DNA of 64,000 nucleotides from Prinia subflava (GCF_021018805.1 NC_086247.1:1937501-2001500), one strand, 5' to 3'; numbered from the stretch's first letter, positions 10,641 through 22,920 are shown. Notes: generated from the letters alone by a model not told the origin. A program made the numbers and translations.

Positions 10641-11011
10641 CTTTGTACATGGATTTACCTGAGCAGAGGCAGCTGTGTGCAGTGCTGTCCATCCGAACGC
10701 CACCAGGGCGCTGGGATGTCACGGCCAGGCACTGGGAGGGGAGCGGGGACAGCAGAGGCACTGTGAGTCTGTCCGTGAGCATTGCTGCCCTCTCCTGGCT
10801 CCAAAGCGCACAAAACCAGGGAAAATCGGCTCGGGAAGGGTGAGGATGGCAGCGGGGAGTGCAGGGATGGATGCAGGACAGGTGGGACCCGCAGAGATTG
10901 CCGCTGTTTTTGGGGAAAATGGGCTCATCCGCGCTGCTGGCAGAGTAATCCCAGCCACCGGGGTCCTGCTGACCGGCTCTGCCTTCCCGGTGGTTTTGTC
11001 CCTCTGAGGGG
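10639..11011. other. GC-richer unassigned segment
   Basis: Distinctly richer in G, C and CpG than its surroundings. An open frame of 110 codons (10675-11007, +) overlaps open frames on the other strand, as expected in GC-rich DNA. No domain or splice-bounded exon is recognisable. Confidence 0.4.
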
Positions 11012-11180
11012 ATCACAGAATCATGGAATGGTTTGGGTTGCAAGGACCTTGAAGATCATCTCATTCCAACCCCCTTGCCATGGGCAGGGACAGCTTCCAC
11101 TGTCCCAGGTTTATCCAAGCCCTGTCCAACCTGGATTCGGACAGTTCCAGGGATGGGGCAGCCACAGCTTCTCTGGACAA
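11012..11180 (-). repeat. CR1 LINE 3' end (antisense)
   Basis: Clear antisense CR1: 'cacagaatcatggaatgg', 'ttgaagatcatctcattcc', 'ttgccatgggcagggacag', 'ggatggggcagccacagc'. Truncated at 'cttctctggacaa'. Confidence 0.95.
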
Positions 11181-11403
11181 GGCAAGGCAGGATCTCTCTG
11201 CAGAGGACTCCAAAGCTACATTCAGGTAGGGGGACAGGGCTTTCAAGTGTTTCCCCACGAAGCTCAGACCTCCTCTGACCTTCCACATATTTGCTCAGGC
11301 TTTTTCTCACCTGTCAAGCAGTGGGGCTTTGCTGGGACTTCCCCAGAAGCCAGCAAGGGACCTGGAGCCTTTCTTCTGCCAGCCCTAGAACGGGTGTCTC
11401 TTC

Positions 11404-11850
11404 TCACAGAATCACAGAGGGGGTCAGGCTGGAAGTGACCACAGTGGGGTCATCAGGTCCCACCTCCCTGCTCCACCAGGGCCCTCCCAGGGCACAGGAT
11501 TGTGTCCAGATGGTTCTGGAATGTGTCCAGTGAGGGAGACTCCACATCCTCTCTGGACAATCTGTTCAGGGCTTGGTCACTGCACAGGACAGAAGTTTTT
11601 CCTCATGTTCAGGTAGAACTCCTGGGCATCATTTTCTCCCTGTTCCTCTTCTCCTGTTGCTGGGCCCCACGAGGCAGAGCCTGCTCCATCCTCTGACCCC
11701 TCCTGGCAGATACCACTGGACATTGATGAGATTCCCTCTCAGTCACTTTATTTGAGACTGAACACATTCAACTCTCTCAGCCTGACCTCACAACAAAGAT
11801 GTTCAAGTCCCTTCATCGTCTTTGTTGCCATCTTCTGTTCTTCTCTCTTC
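11404..11850 (-). repeat. CR1 LINE 3' region, second subfamily (antisense)
   Basis: About 450 bp of a different CR1 subfamily: 'cacagaatcacagagg' tail, 'tccctgctccaccagggcc', 'cagatggttctggaatgtg', 'gggagactccacatcctct', 'tgctgggccccacgaggc', and 'tctctcagcctgacctcac' at its far end. The same subfamily, opposite orientation, recurs at 46789-47368. Confidence 0.93.
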
Positions 11851-13867
11851 ACTTTCTCTTCTACTGAATTTCTACAGCTGCAGGCCCAGGTCTTGAAGAC
11901 CACATTAAAGAGCTGGCACATGTTCTTACTCCCAGAATCAAAGTGTTTCAAAAGGGATTGGGTCCATATGGACAAAGTCTCACCCTCCTTTTCACCCTCA
12001 AACCAGGGAGGTTTTCACTTCCCTGGAAACTCCTGGGACTTGTCTGGCCTGATCAAACTCACAAACTAGGCCAGAACACCAACAGGGAGAGTTTGGCAGG
12101 AAAAAAAGACCTTTGCAAAACATCCTGAGAGTTTAGCTCCCAATGATGGAAACGTGGAAGTCTTATTTGGGTCTGACAAGCTGTTGGCTCAGAAAAATCC
12201 TGCATTTGCTGAACTGTTAACACGAGTCTCTGGAAAGATGTGCTCGGGTTTCTAACTCACGTGGCACCTTCACGTGGAGCTTCAGGAAGGAAGAGGATCA
12301 TCCCCACCTTTTCCATGGGAACAAGGTTACCTGGAGCACTGCTGTGTGTGAGGGAGAGGGACAAAAGTGTCCTGTTGTGGTGACAGGATGTCCCTCAGCA
12401 ATCTGTCCCTGAATTTAGTGGGATGATGTCTAAACGTTCACAAAATTGGCTCAGCAAAAGTTGCCTCTCTCGGGGGCAACTTGATCAATTCCATCTTGGA
12501 AACCCCTCAGCTGAAATCCTCTCCCTCTGTTTCCCTTCACAGGGAAAGAAATAAAGCATTGGGAATTAAGCAACCACTTCCATTGACCATCACATTTTCT
12601 CTGGTCAAGCAACAAATTAAAAATATCTCCTCCACCCCCAGCTGAACCCTGCTGACTGCAGGCCAGGCCTAAGAGAAGAGAGTTCTTTTAAATAGAAGAG
12701 ATAAACGGTAACTAATCACATGAAGAAATCACATGAAAGAAAAATGTGAAAGCTCTGAAAAATGAAAAGAAATTCCTCAAAAATAAGGAAAGCTTCCAAA
12801 ATCTATTAAGGAATGTTTACACCCTGAAGACCTTCGTATGGGAAGCTGTGGAGAGCCTGCATCTCTGGATGAGTCACATCTCCAGCCAATAAACTTTATA
12901 TTTCTCCTTTCCAAGTGCCTTTCCAGGAAGGTGTCTCCACCAACCCCAAGCACAACTTCTTCCAGCACAACTGTTCATTCCAGCAGCTTGGAAACGAAGA
13001 GAGTAAATTTATTCCTGCAGCAGACAGGAAGACTTGGGTGATCTGCAGAGCTGCCCATGCCTAACTGTGGGTCAGCTGAAGCCAAACCCTTCTCCCTTCT
13101 GGGTTTTCTCCTGCACTCACCAGCTCCCAGCAAATGCCAGGAGCTGCTGTTCCTGGCAGTTCAGCCAACAGTCGTGATTCCTCGGAGCTGAAAATAGGAC
13201 GGTGCTGGCGGCAGCTGATGCTTTTGCTCACAGCTCCCAGCTGAGTGGGCTACCTCCAAAAAAAAAGCAGATGGCCAGGGAGGAACTCCAGCAATTTGCT
13301 GCAAAACAGCTAAAAGTCCCCTTCGCCCACAGCTCTGAGAGCTCAGCATTTCATGACATCTAGTGGGCAAGGCAGGCACAGTGGCTTGTGTGGAGAGAAA
13401 ACCTCGGGAAAAAAAGGCAACAAATAGATCGGCCTGGGAGAAACGGAGAAATGCAGGTGTGGAATTAAATAGGAGAATAAAGAGAGTCGATTTCCTCCCT
13501 TGAAAGAGTTATAACCTCAGCAGTAACTCCAGGGGGAGACAGGGAAGAAGAAACAGAATTATGGAGAGGGCAAGTGATTTGGGAAAGATCAAACATCAGG
13601 TTAGCTCAATAAAGGCAATTAGATTCAATCCCAGCCCTCCTCAGCCTCAGTCTGTCCTGTCTCCTGGCTGGAAGGAAAACGGAGCTCTCTGAACAGGGAC
13701 ATCACCCAGAAAGTGCCAAAAAAGGAGAAAATTTCCTAAGAAAAACTTGTGGATCTGTATTACAAAATCAGAGGGAGAAACCAGGAGTGTTAGCTCACAG
13801 CTAAAGAGTGACACTGGGACACCTCACCCAAGAGTGGGATGAGGAATCCTCTTGGCAGGGAAGACAT
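11851..13867. other. Unassigned non-coding sequence
   Basis: Two kilobases with no recognised gene, RNA or repeat. Open frames are at most about 105 codons and lack motifs. Confidence 0.5.
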
Positions 13868-14316
13868 CGCGGGGCTGGAGCATGTCCAGAGAAGGGAACG
13901 GAGCTGGGGAAGGGTCTGGAGAACTAGGAGGGAGCTGAGGAGGCTCAGCCTGGAGAAAAGGAGGCTCAGGGGGTCCTTCTGGCTCCGCACAACTCCCTGA
14001 AAGGAGGGGACAGCCAGGTGAGCGTTGGTCTCTTCTCCTGGGTGACAAGTGACAGGACAGGGGGAAATGGCTTCAAATTCCATCAGGAGAGGTTTAGACT
14101 GGACATCAGGAACAAATTCTTCACTGAAAGGCTGTTCCAGCAGAGCAGGCTACCTGTGGACGTGGTGTAGTCACCATCCCTGCGGGTGTTTAAAAGATGT
14201 GTGGATGTGGCACTTGGGGACATTTGTTTCATGGTGGCCTTGGCAGTGCTGAGTTAAGGGTTGGACCTGATAACCTTCAAGGTCTTTTTCAACCTAAATG
14301 ATCCTATGGCTCCCTG
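13868..14316 (+). repeat. CR1 LINE 3' region
   Basis: One of the longer copies: 'gctggagcatgtccagaga', 'gctcagcctggagaaaagg', 'ggtctcttctcctgggtga', 'tggacatcaggaacaaatt', 'gtggatgtggcacttgggg', ending 'ttttcaacctaaatgatcc'. All of it lies downstream of where the reverse transcriptase frame would end. Confidence 0.95.
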
Positions 14317-15677
14317 TTTCTCTGTTCCCCCATTGTGATTTAGAGACAGACTGCAACTAATTAAATTCACCTGCCCATTCAGTTTTTAAAGCATTTTAGA
14401 TTCGTCTTCCCTAGTCCAGACAGTATCATTAGGATGAAGTGCCCAACTTCATAAAAATCCCAAATTCCCATAATTTCCTTAAAATAACTCACCTCCAGCC
14501 ATTTATTTGGAGGAATCAGTCAACATCTGAGCAGATGAAATCCATCTCAGTGGACCAGAGCATCCTCACCTACCTGCCCAAGGTTTTTGGAAGTTTTAGC
14601 ACAAGGTTATGGCTGGAACTCAATGGATGGAAAAATAAATGGGTGAATACAAGAGGGATTTGCAGGTCTGTGGTTCTCCAGTGTTTTGCAGTTGAGTCTG
14701 AGGGGAAAGATTAACCCTGGAGCTGCCAAAGAGGCTTTTGAAACCATGGAGGATGAACTCAGAGTTGTGGTAATGCCAGTTTTTGAGGTAATACCAGTTT
14801 GATTCTTCCAGGACCCCACTGTGTGCTCATCACATGCTGGTCTTTCTGTTTTCTGCCCTTTCTTAGCCCTGTGAGTGTCTCTAAACACCCTCCCTCCCTT
14901 TCCAGTGGCTCTAATGCACATCCACCCTTTTCCTTTCCTACTGAATCACTCACCCTATTCTCCATCCCTCTGCAAGGAGCAAAGAGAATTTGTTTGAGTT
15001 GCAAAATGCATTTTTTTTTCCCTTGCCCCAAGATTTTTTCCCAAACCACCTATTTGGGAGAATCCCAGGGGCTCCTGTTTGCTTTCAGTGATTACCTCAG
15101 TGATTGCTGCTGTGTGGTCTTGCTTTGCTTTCCTGGCTGTTCCTTCCCAGAGCTGTTTCTGTTCCAGGTTTTCTGAGCTGTAAAGGAAAAGAAAAAAAAA
15201 GTTTAAACAAAATAACTTCTTCCTTTGAGCCAAACACCAATTAGGCAACTGAGCAGACAGAAATGCTCACTGGTCCAGGGGAGAGTGGATTCCTAATTTA
15301 AATTACTGTGGAATAAAAGCATCATCCTCCCTCTGCTCCCTAATTTAAACATTGTCTCCTGTTCTTCTTCCCTTTTTGCTTGACTAATTTGGTTGCCTTT
15401 GGTCTAAGGGCAAGGAAATCTCGTTTGCATATTGCAGAGGACATCAGTCACGAGTCCTTTTTCTTCAAGCCCTGCTCCTCTCGCGCTGAGTGGAGCCCTG
15501 GTTCCTGCGAGGGTCGTTAATTATTGTTGAGCTGTACCTGAGCATAACGAGCTCAGGGATGAGCTGTGACTCCCTGGGGGCCTGGCTGGAAGGGGAGGAC
15601 GGGCAGTGGGGAGGGGATGAGCCACAGCAATCCCAGTTTAGGAGGAGGCGTGAGAAGGGCAGAGTGAGTGTCGACAG
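14317..15677. other. Unassigned non-coding sequence
   Basis: No gene or repeat recognised. The longest open frame (125 codons, 14799-15176, +) has low-complexity hydrophobic content and no motif. Confidence 0.5.
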
Positions 15678-15936
15678 AGCCACGGAACCATGGAATGGTT
15701 TGGGTTGGAAGGGACCCTAAAAATCATCCAGTTCCAACCCCCTGCCGTGGGCAGGGACACCTTCTACTGGACTAGGTTCCACAATCTAAATTCCAGATGG
15801 ACAACTTCTCTGGACAATTTGTTCCAAGGCCTTACCACCGTTACAATAAAGATTTGTTTTTCCTAATAAAGGATTTTTTCTTAATAGCTAACCTAAAGGT
15901 ACTGTCTCAATTTGAAATAATTCTTCCTTGTCCTCA
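15678..15936 (-). repeat. CR1 LINE 3' end (antisense)
   Basis: Antisense CR1 from 'accatggaatggtttggg' through 'ttccaaccccctgccgtgg' and 'acaacttctctggacaatt' to 'attcttccttgtcctcag'. It lies head to head with the next CR1, 17 bp away. Confidence 0.93.
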
Positions 15937-15953
15937 GTTATTGGGATTTATTA

Positions 15954-16158
15954 GGTGGTGAGGCACAGGCAGAGGTTGCCCAGAAAATGGGCACACCCCA
16001 TTTTGTGGATTCCCCATCCCTGGGAGTGTCCAAGGCCAGGTTGGATGGGGCTTGGAGCAACCTGGGATAGTGGAAGGTGGCCCTGCCCTTGCCATGGGGG
16101 TTGGAACAAGATGTTTTTTCAACCCTTCCAAGCTGAACCATTTTATGACTCTGAGATT
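15954..16158 (+). repeat. CR1 LINE 3' end
   Basis: Sense CR1: 'gtggtgaggcacaggcagag', 'catccctgggagtgtccaag', 'cttggagcaacctgggata', ending 'gaaccattttatgactctg'. With the preceding antisense copy it forms an inverted repeat that would fold into a hairpin in a transcript. Confidence 0.93.
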
Positions 16159-16693
16159 GTAAATGCCCTAATTCTGACCAAGATTCCCTATCCCACAAAG
16201 CCTGGAGTCACTAGATCCAGGACTCCAGCCATGATCTCCTTGTGGCTCTGCCATGGCTGGGGGTTGATGAGACTCCACCACAAAACACTTAGAGAAGGTG
16301 TCCTTCTGTTAAAAATTAGCAGCTCTGGTCTCCCCTGATGCAGAACTGGCTTTATGATAAACTTATTTTTCTAGAATAGGGGAATCCTGTATAAATTTCC
16401 TTCACCTATCTCATTCCCTGGAATTGTCTAAGACTGGGTGACCTTATCAAGGCGCAAAATCCAATCAAAAAAACAAGAAAGGTTATCACTCCAGAAGTAT
16501 AACATCCCAAAACTTGGGGAACTTCACTTGAACTCTTCCTCCAAAGCAGGTCTTGGGATGAACTGAAGCCTGCTTTGACTATCCAGAACAGATGGATGAC
16601 TCAAAGTTTATTTTGTAGGACTGAAGAATATTCAAGCTCTTCCCTTTCTGGAGAACACCTGGGCTCAGATTGTTAAATCCTTCAATGCTTGTG
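16159..16693. other. Unassigned non-coding sequence
   Basis: No gene or repeat recognised between the CR1 pair and LTR D. No LTR-matching target duplication is visible at its right edge. Confidence 0.45.
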
Positions 16694-17053
16694 TGAACCC
16701 AGGGTCTCTATATGGGAGCTGGAACAGAGCAACGCACGATACAACCAATATGGTTAAAACACATGTTCTCCCCTTTACTCTTGAAATGGCTGGTTTTATA
16801 CAGTGCAAAATAATTTACAGTTGCAGGTGCATTTTTATTGGCATTCGGTGTGAACAAATATGTAAACTATCTCAGTTTAAAGCAGCTACCCTGATTTCAC
16901 TCTAATTGTCCTATCCAGTCTATGCACACACCTTAACCTAATTTCTAACTGCGCCACAAGTTTGTCTACTTCTACATGGGCCCAAATCTGAGGCCCAGCA
17001 GGCCCAAATCTGAGGCCCAGTTTGGGATAGCTCAAATCTCATTCCACAGCACA
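16694..17053 (-). mobile_element. Solo LTR D (360 bp, minus)
   Basis: Same family as LTR E at 56502-56861 but in the opposite orientation; in both copies homology ends together at the 5' TGTG and at ...GGGTTCA, giving 360 bp each. On the minus strand it has a TATAAAA box (plus 16794-16800) and, where E has AATAAA, the variant AGTAAA (plus 16774-16779). U3 holds two copies of a 'cctcagatttgggcc' word. No matching target duplication is visible at either edge, so the ends are set by homology. No retroviral interior is present. Confidence 0.75.
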
Positions 17054-17706
17054 TCATACCCACGATTTCTAAGAAATTCAGTTACACTTGTGCAGAGTGG
17101 ATGATTCTGGACTTTAGGGTGAACACGGAACCCAGCCTGGCCCAGTGTGTGGATTTATATTTTTTTCCGATTTTAATTCCTTAGGAAAATGCCTCTACCT
17201 AAAAAAATTCCCTTTTGGAGCCTTGCTCAAAGCCATTTGCAAGACAGCAGGAGATAGATGGAATTGTCTTTAGAGGTCATGTGGCACCCCCAAATATTAG
17301 AGGGTCTGATCCTCCCATTTTCCTCATCAGGAAGTTTCTCCTGAGGTGCTGAGCTGCATTTTTGGTGTTCATGACTCCTGCCAGTTCTCCTCCAGAAGAT
17401 GGCAGGAGGCTGGATCTGCTCTGCAATGTCTTTTGGCACTGGCAGCAAGCTGGGGATGTTATTTACAGAAGTTTGTTGTGACAGTGCAGGGAGGGCTGAG
17501 GGACATTTGCCTGTGAACAGCAGCGAAATTTAAGACTCCGCTGTGTTTTATTTATGGCGTGTTTCCAGATGCTGGGCACAGAAATAATTTGCCTAATAAA
17601 TAATACAAATAAAAAGACATCCAAACGCCTTGTGCTGGCAGCCCAGACAGCCACACACGGAGTGACAGCCTGCCAGGGCGCTGGAGGCTTCGGAGCAGTT
17701 CTGCTT
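17054..17706. other. Unassigned non-coding sequence
   Basis: No gene or repeat recognised. An AT-rich patch with several AATAAT/AATAAA words lies at 17575-17620. Confidence 0.45.
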
Positions 17707-18070
17707 TCACGGAATCCTTCAGGTCAGAAAAGACCTTCAAGACCATCACATCCAATTTTTTGACTGAATACCACCACATCCACCAAACCACATCCCCCAG
17801 TGCAATGCCTACTCATTTTTGAACCCTTGAGGGTTGATAACTCCACCATTTTCCTCAGCAGTCCATTCCAATGCTTAACCATCCTTTCAGTGAAGAAAAC
17901 TTTCGTAATATCCAGCCCGGACCTGCTCTGTCACAGCTTGAGGCCCTTTCCCCTTGTTCTGTTCTTTCCTGGGAGAAGAATTCAACCCTCACATCACTCA
18001 GCCTCCTTTCAGTGGTTGTAGAGAGCAATAATGTCCCCCCTGAACCTCACTTTCTCCTTTTTAAGGTCTT
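17707..18070 (-). repeat. CR1 LINE 3' region (antisense)
   Basis: Antisense CR1: 'cacggaatccttcaggtc', 'aagaccatcacatccaatt', 'gactgaataccaccacatc', 'ttccccttgttctgttctt', 'catcactcagcctcctttc'. It extends about 360 bp, further 5' than most copies here. Confidence 0.92.
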
Positions 18071-18282
18071 CCTCAAGCTGTTACTGTAATGAGTGACCAA
18101 GGCTTGGACAATTCCTTTTCCAGCTGTTTTCCTCTCTTTCCAGAGCCCCATCAAGTGCCACAGGGGACAGTGAACAACACGTTACCCCCCGTGCTGGATG
18201 ATGTGATTTCAGTATCTTCAGGCACCAGAGCTAACCTTGGGAAAATTACTCAGGGCACTAAAATCCAGGAATTTTTATTGAC

Positions 18283-18445
18283 ATTGTCAAGCCCTGGAAC
18301 AGGCTTCCCAGGGAAGTGCTGGAGTCAGCATCCCTGGAAGTGTTCAAACAGGGTGTGGATGAGGACAGGGTGTAGTGGTGTTGACAGCTGGACTGGATGA
18401 ACTCAGAGCTCTTTTCCAACTTTGGCAATTCTATAATTCCATTAT
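18283..18445 (+). repeat. CR1 LINE 3' end
   Basis: Sense CR1: 'gccctggaacaggcttccca', 'catccctggaagtgttcaa', 'ggactggatgaactcagag', ending 'attctataattccatt'. Inverted relative to the previous copy, about 210 bp away. Confidence 0.92.
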
Positions 18446-18580
18446 TTGGATGTAGGAGGGAATGGGGCTCCTCTTGGCTCCCTGTCCTGTTGGCCAGCAA
18501 TAGGTAAATGTATAGATTGGTTGACTAAAATTTTAATAAATTCAGGGTCAAGGCAGCTGAATCACACCCAGGCTGTAGAG

Positions 18581-18624
18581 AACTGGATGATCTTGAAGGT
18601 TTTTTTTCAACCATTCTGTGATTT
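18581..18624 (+). repeat. CR1 LINE terminal fragment
   Basis: Only the last 45 bp: 'aactggatgatcttgaagg' and 'tttcaaccattctgtgat'. Confidence 0.7.
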
Positions 18625-21436
18625 ATCTCATCCTAAACTAGACATGCCTTTTGTCAGGTGATTCACACGCTAAACTCCATTCAGTTTGTTGATTGGATTG
18701 TCTTTAATTGTAATGAGAATGAAGATAATTAAATTAAGATGACTAAGTTAGACACCCCAAATGATGCAGATGAATCCCAGTCTTCTCCTGTACCTCAGTT
18801 TCTCCCCAGGAAGAATTTAATTAATGCCACTTTCTTGTCTTGTAAGGCTAAATAAAAATATCAGCATATTCAACAGTAGAGAAAATGAGGTCAATATTCC
18901 TCTGTTATGTCTTCATGGATTGACTGGGAGAACGCATCAGGTCTGGCTAAATTAGACAGATAAAAACCATATTTAAGCCATGTTTTCCTCCTCACATGGG
19001 CATTCTGGATGGAGTTCCAGAGCAGAGTTTTTATTCCCTTCTTTCTCCTTGGAGAGAACACATTTTCTCCATCCGTAAGGATGAAGAAAGAGTCGTGTCA
19101 AGAGCAGAATGACAGTGGTAAATGGATAAAAAATGTTTTTACATGAACTGTTCCAGCTATGGCTGGGGTGAGATCATTCCAGGAGACAGCAGGAGCAGCA
19201 CAGAGTAATTTGTAATCTTCAGGAGTGCATGTCCTGGGGCACCCAAACCCAAAACACATGTTAACACCAGGACAGGGAGATTTTAAATGCTGCTCTTTAA
19301 AGTCTTAAAAGTTTAAAGGTGTGTCAGATAGAAAAAGGAGATGAAGGTGCTGAGGAATTCCTAGGAAAATGAAGGATAGTAGAGAGGAAGTATGGAGGCT
19401 GGAGAAACAGAAAAAATGACAATTATTAATTTTTTTTAACATTTGGTGTCTACTCTGGAGCCTTTCTTCTTCTGTTTGAGGTTAATATTTGAAGTTCTAA
19501 TAAACGGTGGAATAGTCAGTGCAGCTGCTGGATTTTATACCCAAAATTCCACATCCTCTGGAGGATTCCTCTGGCTCTGCAGGAAGATTTTGGTGACCCC
19601 GTTCAGATGGAGCCCTTTACATAAAACTTCAGAATAATTTAGGTTGGGTATCCTCTTTTGAAGTAACCAGTCCAAAAAGCTGTTCCAAATAGGGCCAAGC
19701 AGTTCAGGCCATCCAATTTCCAGTCAAAATTTTAGTATCTCCAAGAGCTGGGATCCATCTTCTCCAGATTCTTGCTTTAGGGAGTTTCGTGCAATAACAA
19801 GATTTTCCTCCACCTTGAGTATGGGCACATTTTCTTCTCCCAATTTCCCCTTGTAAATCCTTGTATATCCTGATTTTCCAACCTTTTTGGCTGACTCAGT
19901 GTCTTTTTTGAACTGGAGAACCCCCAAAAAAGGATAAATTATCTGTACTCCTTTTTCTTTCCTTAGGCAGCAGGAGGTCAGTAACGTGCCTGAGCCTTTC
20001 CAGGTTTAATCCTGTTCCCTGAGTCAAGGATGTGACAGGAGAAAATGTGACCAGTTCCTGGTGTCTTCCCTGCCCCTCTGGCCTTCCCCTGGTGCTTGGC
20101 ACTGAGAGGCAGCTTCTGTTGACAGCAGCATCAGAAAGGCCAAAAACCTTTTAAAAATCTGTTTATAATTAATTGAATGCTGGTATTGAGAGTCACTTTA
20201 ATACGTGTTCATTATCACTTGGGCCCTCTGATATAGGTCACAACCTGAAGGAATTGAAATTAATGGGTGGCCTGAGTACCATTCATCAGTGATCAGCAGA
20301 AGCCACGGGATGTGTCAGAAGCAGTTTCCTTCACAGTGTGAGAGAGACGGAAGGGAAAGTTCACACTTTAAACTTCCATTTCAATACACTTAAAAGCCAG
20401 ATTAGAATGAAAGAGGCTGTTTTTTTCTCTCAGCTTGAAACCTGAATGCAGAACAAAATAACTTGGTTCCATATTTGAAGGCGCATCCCACTGAGTGATC
20501 AAAACACATTTGCTGTTTTCCCTTTGCTTTTGTGGATGCACACGTGGAAGTGTGTGGGTGCTGCCTGGACCCAGCCTGGGCACTGGAGGAGCTGGCAAAG
20601 CTTGGCCCATTCTCTGTTCCCAAACCAGCCCATCCGGGAGGTGATGGAGTGACCCAAGTGAGGATCAAGGGATCAGGCATCTGCTCCAGTGTGCACGTGG
20701 AGGAGGAGAAATGTTCATTTTTCCCCCAGAAGGAGAGAAACAGGCACATTCATGTGGCTCTCTCCACCATTCTGAAGTATCCTGGCTGTTTGTTCACCCC
20801 AGGCTCAGCTAATTCCCAACAATAACTTGTCCAGGAGGACTGACTGGGTTTTTTACAGAGCCCCTCTGCCAAACTCTTCATCTCTGAGCAGTGAAGGGTG
20901 AATGTCTTCTTCTCTGGGTGACTAAAAGCCAGAGGGAGAGAAGAACAAAACTGGTGGCAAGTAAAAAGCTCAAGATGATGGAAGAAAATCCTGTTGGATT
21001 AAATCCCTCTACAATTAAATGTTGGTATGCTGCAGACTTGTGTGTTGAGGGGGAAAAGAGTCAAGTCAGCCCTTGGACTTGTGCTACCTGGATTGAGAAA
21101 TCAGATCATCTCAGAGAAGAAAAAAATCCTCTCCCCAGTCCAGAGCCAGCAACCAACCTGGCAAACGTCCATGCCTCCTCCTGTCCTACTCCTGCCTCTG
21201 TTTTAAGCAGACTGTGATTAAAGATCAGCATGAAACAGCTCACAGATCATCCAGATAAGCCTAAACAAGCTGATAAAATCACCTCAGGCCCTGAGAAATG
21301 TGTTTGAAGGGTGTTGGTGACATCAGAGCTTCATCCAAGGCACGGATGTGCCAGGGTGGGAAGTTTGGTCACTTTGAACCCAGCTCCAGCCTGGTGGGAC
21401 TGGGCAGCTGCCAGTGCCAGACCAGTAGGAAACCCA
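18625..21436. other. Unassigned non-coding sequence (2.8 kb)
   Basis: No gene, RNA or recognised repeat in 2.8 kb, one of the longer repeat-poor stretches. AT-rich 'tataattaattgaatgctgg' near 20165 and neighbouring sequence has the look of a regulatory element, but nothing here proves it. Confidence 0.45.
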
Positions 21437-21645
21437 GGATCACAGAGTGATTCATTAAAGCTGGAAAAGACCTCTGAGATCGTCCATGCCCACTGAACCA
21501 CATCGTGAATTGTCATTTCTACTCATTTTTTGAACAATTCCAAAGATGTGACCCCAGAACTTCCCTGGGCACCCTGTTCCAATGCTTGACCACTCTTCCA
21601 GTGCAGATTTTTTTTCTAATAGTCAACCTAATTTTTCCTGTTATC
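21437..21645 (-). repeat. CR1 LINE 3' end (antisense)
   Basis: Antisense CR1: 'gatcacagagtgattcatt', 'aaaagacctctgagatcg', 'cccactgaaccacatcgtg', 'ttccctgggcaccctgttc', 'ttttctaatagtcaaccta'. Confidence 0.9.
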
Positions 21646-22758
21646 CAGCTCATCACTTGTCTGGTGCTATGGACAGCTCACACAGCACAAAGCACTGCAT
21701 TTCTATTTTCTGGTTTTCCTTCCTGAGAAGACCAAAATGTTCTTTTGCCAACAGTTTAAGGGATGTTTTAGGGAACACTCGGGCTCCAAGGGCTGAGTTT
21801 TGAGGGGAAAATCAGAATCTGAGAAGACAAAAGATCCTGTGCAGCGAGGAGCCGACCACTTTGCTCCTATGATATGGAAATAGCTGTTCTTTCTTGCTGC
21901 TCTCTCCATTGGCCTGAGCAGAAATGCTGGAAATACAGCTGGAATTATTTGTGCTTATGTAATCAAGCCACATCTATGCAAAATTGCTTCTTAATGACTC
22001 ATCACAGCACACTGTTTGTCTTCTCCTGCCAGCCAGCTGACTGAGAGGAGTTGTTAGACCTCAGATTCCTCCCAGGCAGCCTCTGTAAACATTTGAGTTT
22101 TATTAGCTGTTTATAAATTATATCAAAATACATCAGGCACCCATGGCAGGGGCAGAACGGCGACTGCGACACGCAATAAATAACAAGAGCATGGGATGAA
22201 AACAGATATATACATTTTAAAGTGCACCTGAGGCACATTAGAGTCATTGCATAATATGTTTTGACTTAATAGGAGGATGCACTTTGCGTAAAGACAGCGC
22301 TTAAAGTGGCTTTCCCTGACTGATTTATGAAATGTAAATGTTTACACATCCGCTGTGTATCCTGGGGCTTCGAGGAATAAAGTCAAAACAACCTTGGGGG
22401 TGGGAATACATTTCACTGGGTACAGGAAAATCCTCCTCTCACTTCCACTGGCACATCCCTCTTGGCCAAGCTGGAATTGTGATGAGGTGTCTCCGATATC
22501 AAAATGGGGCTTAAAAGAGGCAAAACAGATGCACACAAACTCAGAATGCACCTTTCTTCTCACATGACAGACAAAATAATGAGATGTTTGAGCAGCTTCC
22601 ACGGGGAGATGATGGTTTCCCTTTAGTTTGATTTCATTGAGATGCAATGATCTAAACCCCCCCAAAAAGGACTGAAAATAAACGGTTTGTGGCTGTAAAA
22701 TCAGACATTATGTACATGATTGTGTGTATAAATTATAGAGATTTATAGATATGTGTGT
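21646..22758. other. Unassigned sequence, possible conserved element
   Basis: No gene. 21920-22340 is AT-rich and non-repetitive, with motifs such as TTATGTAATC, ATGACTCATC (AP-1-like, about 21994-22003) and TGATTTATGA. That texture is typical of conserved vertebrate enhancers; this is inference only. Confidence 0.35.
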
Positions 22759-22867
22759 CCCCAGGGAGGGGGTGGAGTCACCATCCTTGAAAATGTTGAA
22801 AAAATGAGTAGAGCTGGCACTGGGAATAAGTTTTAGGGGGAATGGTGGGTTTTGATTGAAAGTTAGG
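22759..22867 (+). repeat. CR1 LINE fragment
   Basis: Central 3' block only: 'ccccagggagggggtggagt', 'caccatccttgaaaatgtt', 'gttttgattgaaagtt'. The last ~40 bp and the tail are missing. Confidence 0.8.
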
Positions 22868-22875
22868 ATATAGAG

Positions 22876-22920
22876 AGTCAGAGAATCTTTAAGTTTGGAA
22901 AAGATGTCCAAGATCAAGTC
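22876..22920 (-). repeat. CR1 LINE terminal fragment (antisense)
   Basis: 'gagtcagagaatctttaag' then 'tttggaaaagatgtccaag': the terminal 45 bp of an antisense CR1 abutting the previous sense copy. Confidence 0.65.

Noticed and set aside
10782..11438. 218-codon open frame, the longest in the window
   Set aside because: It crosses a GC-rich segment and then an antisense CR1 end. The CR1 part is non-coding, and there is no domain.
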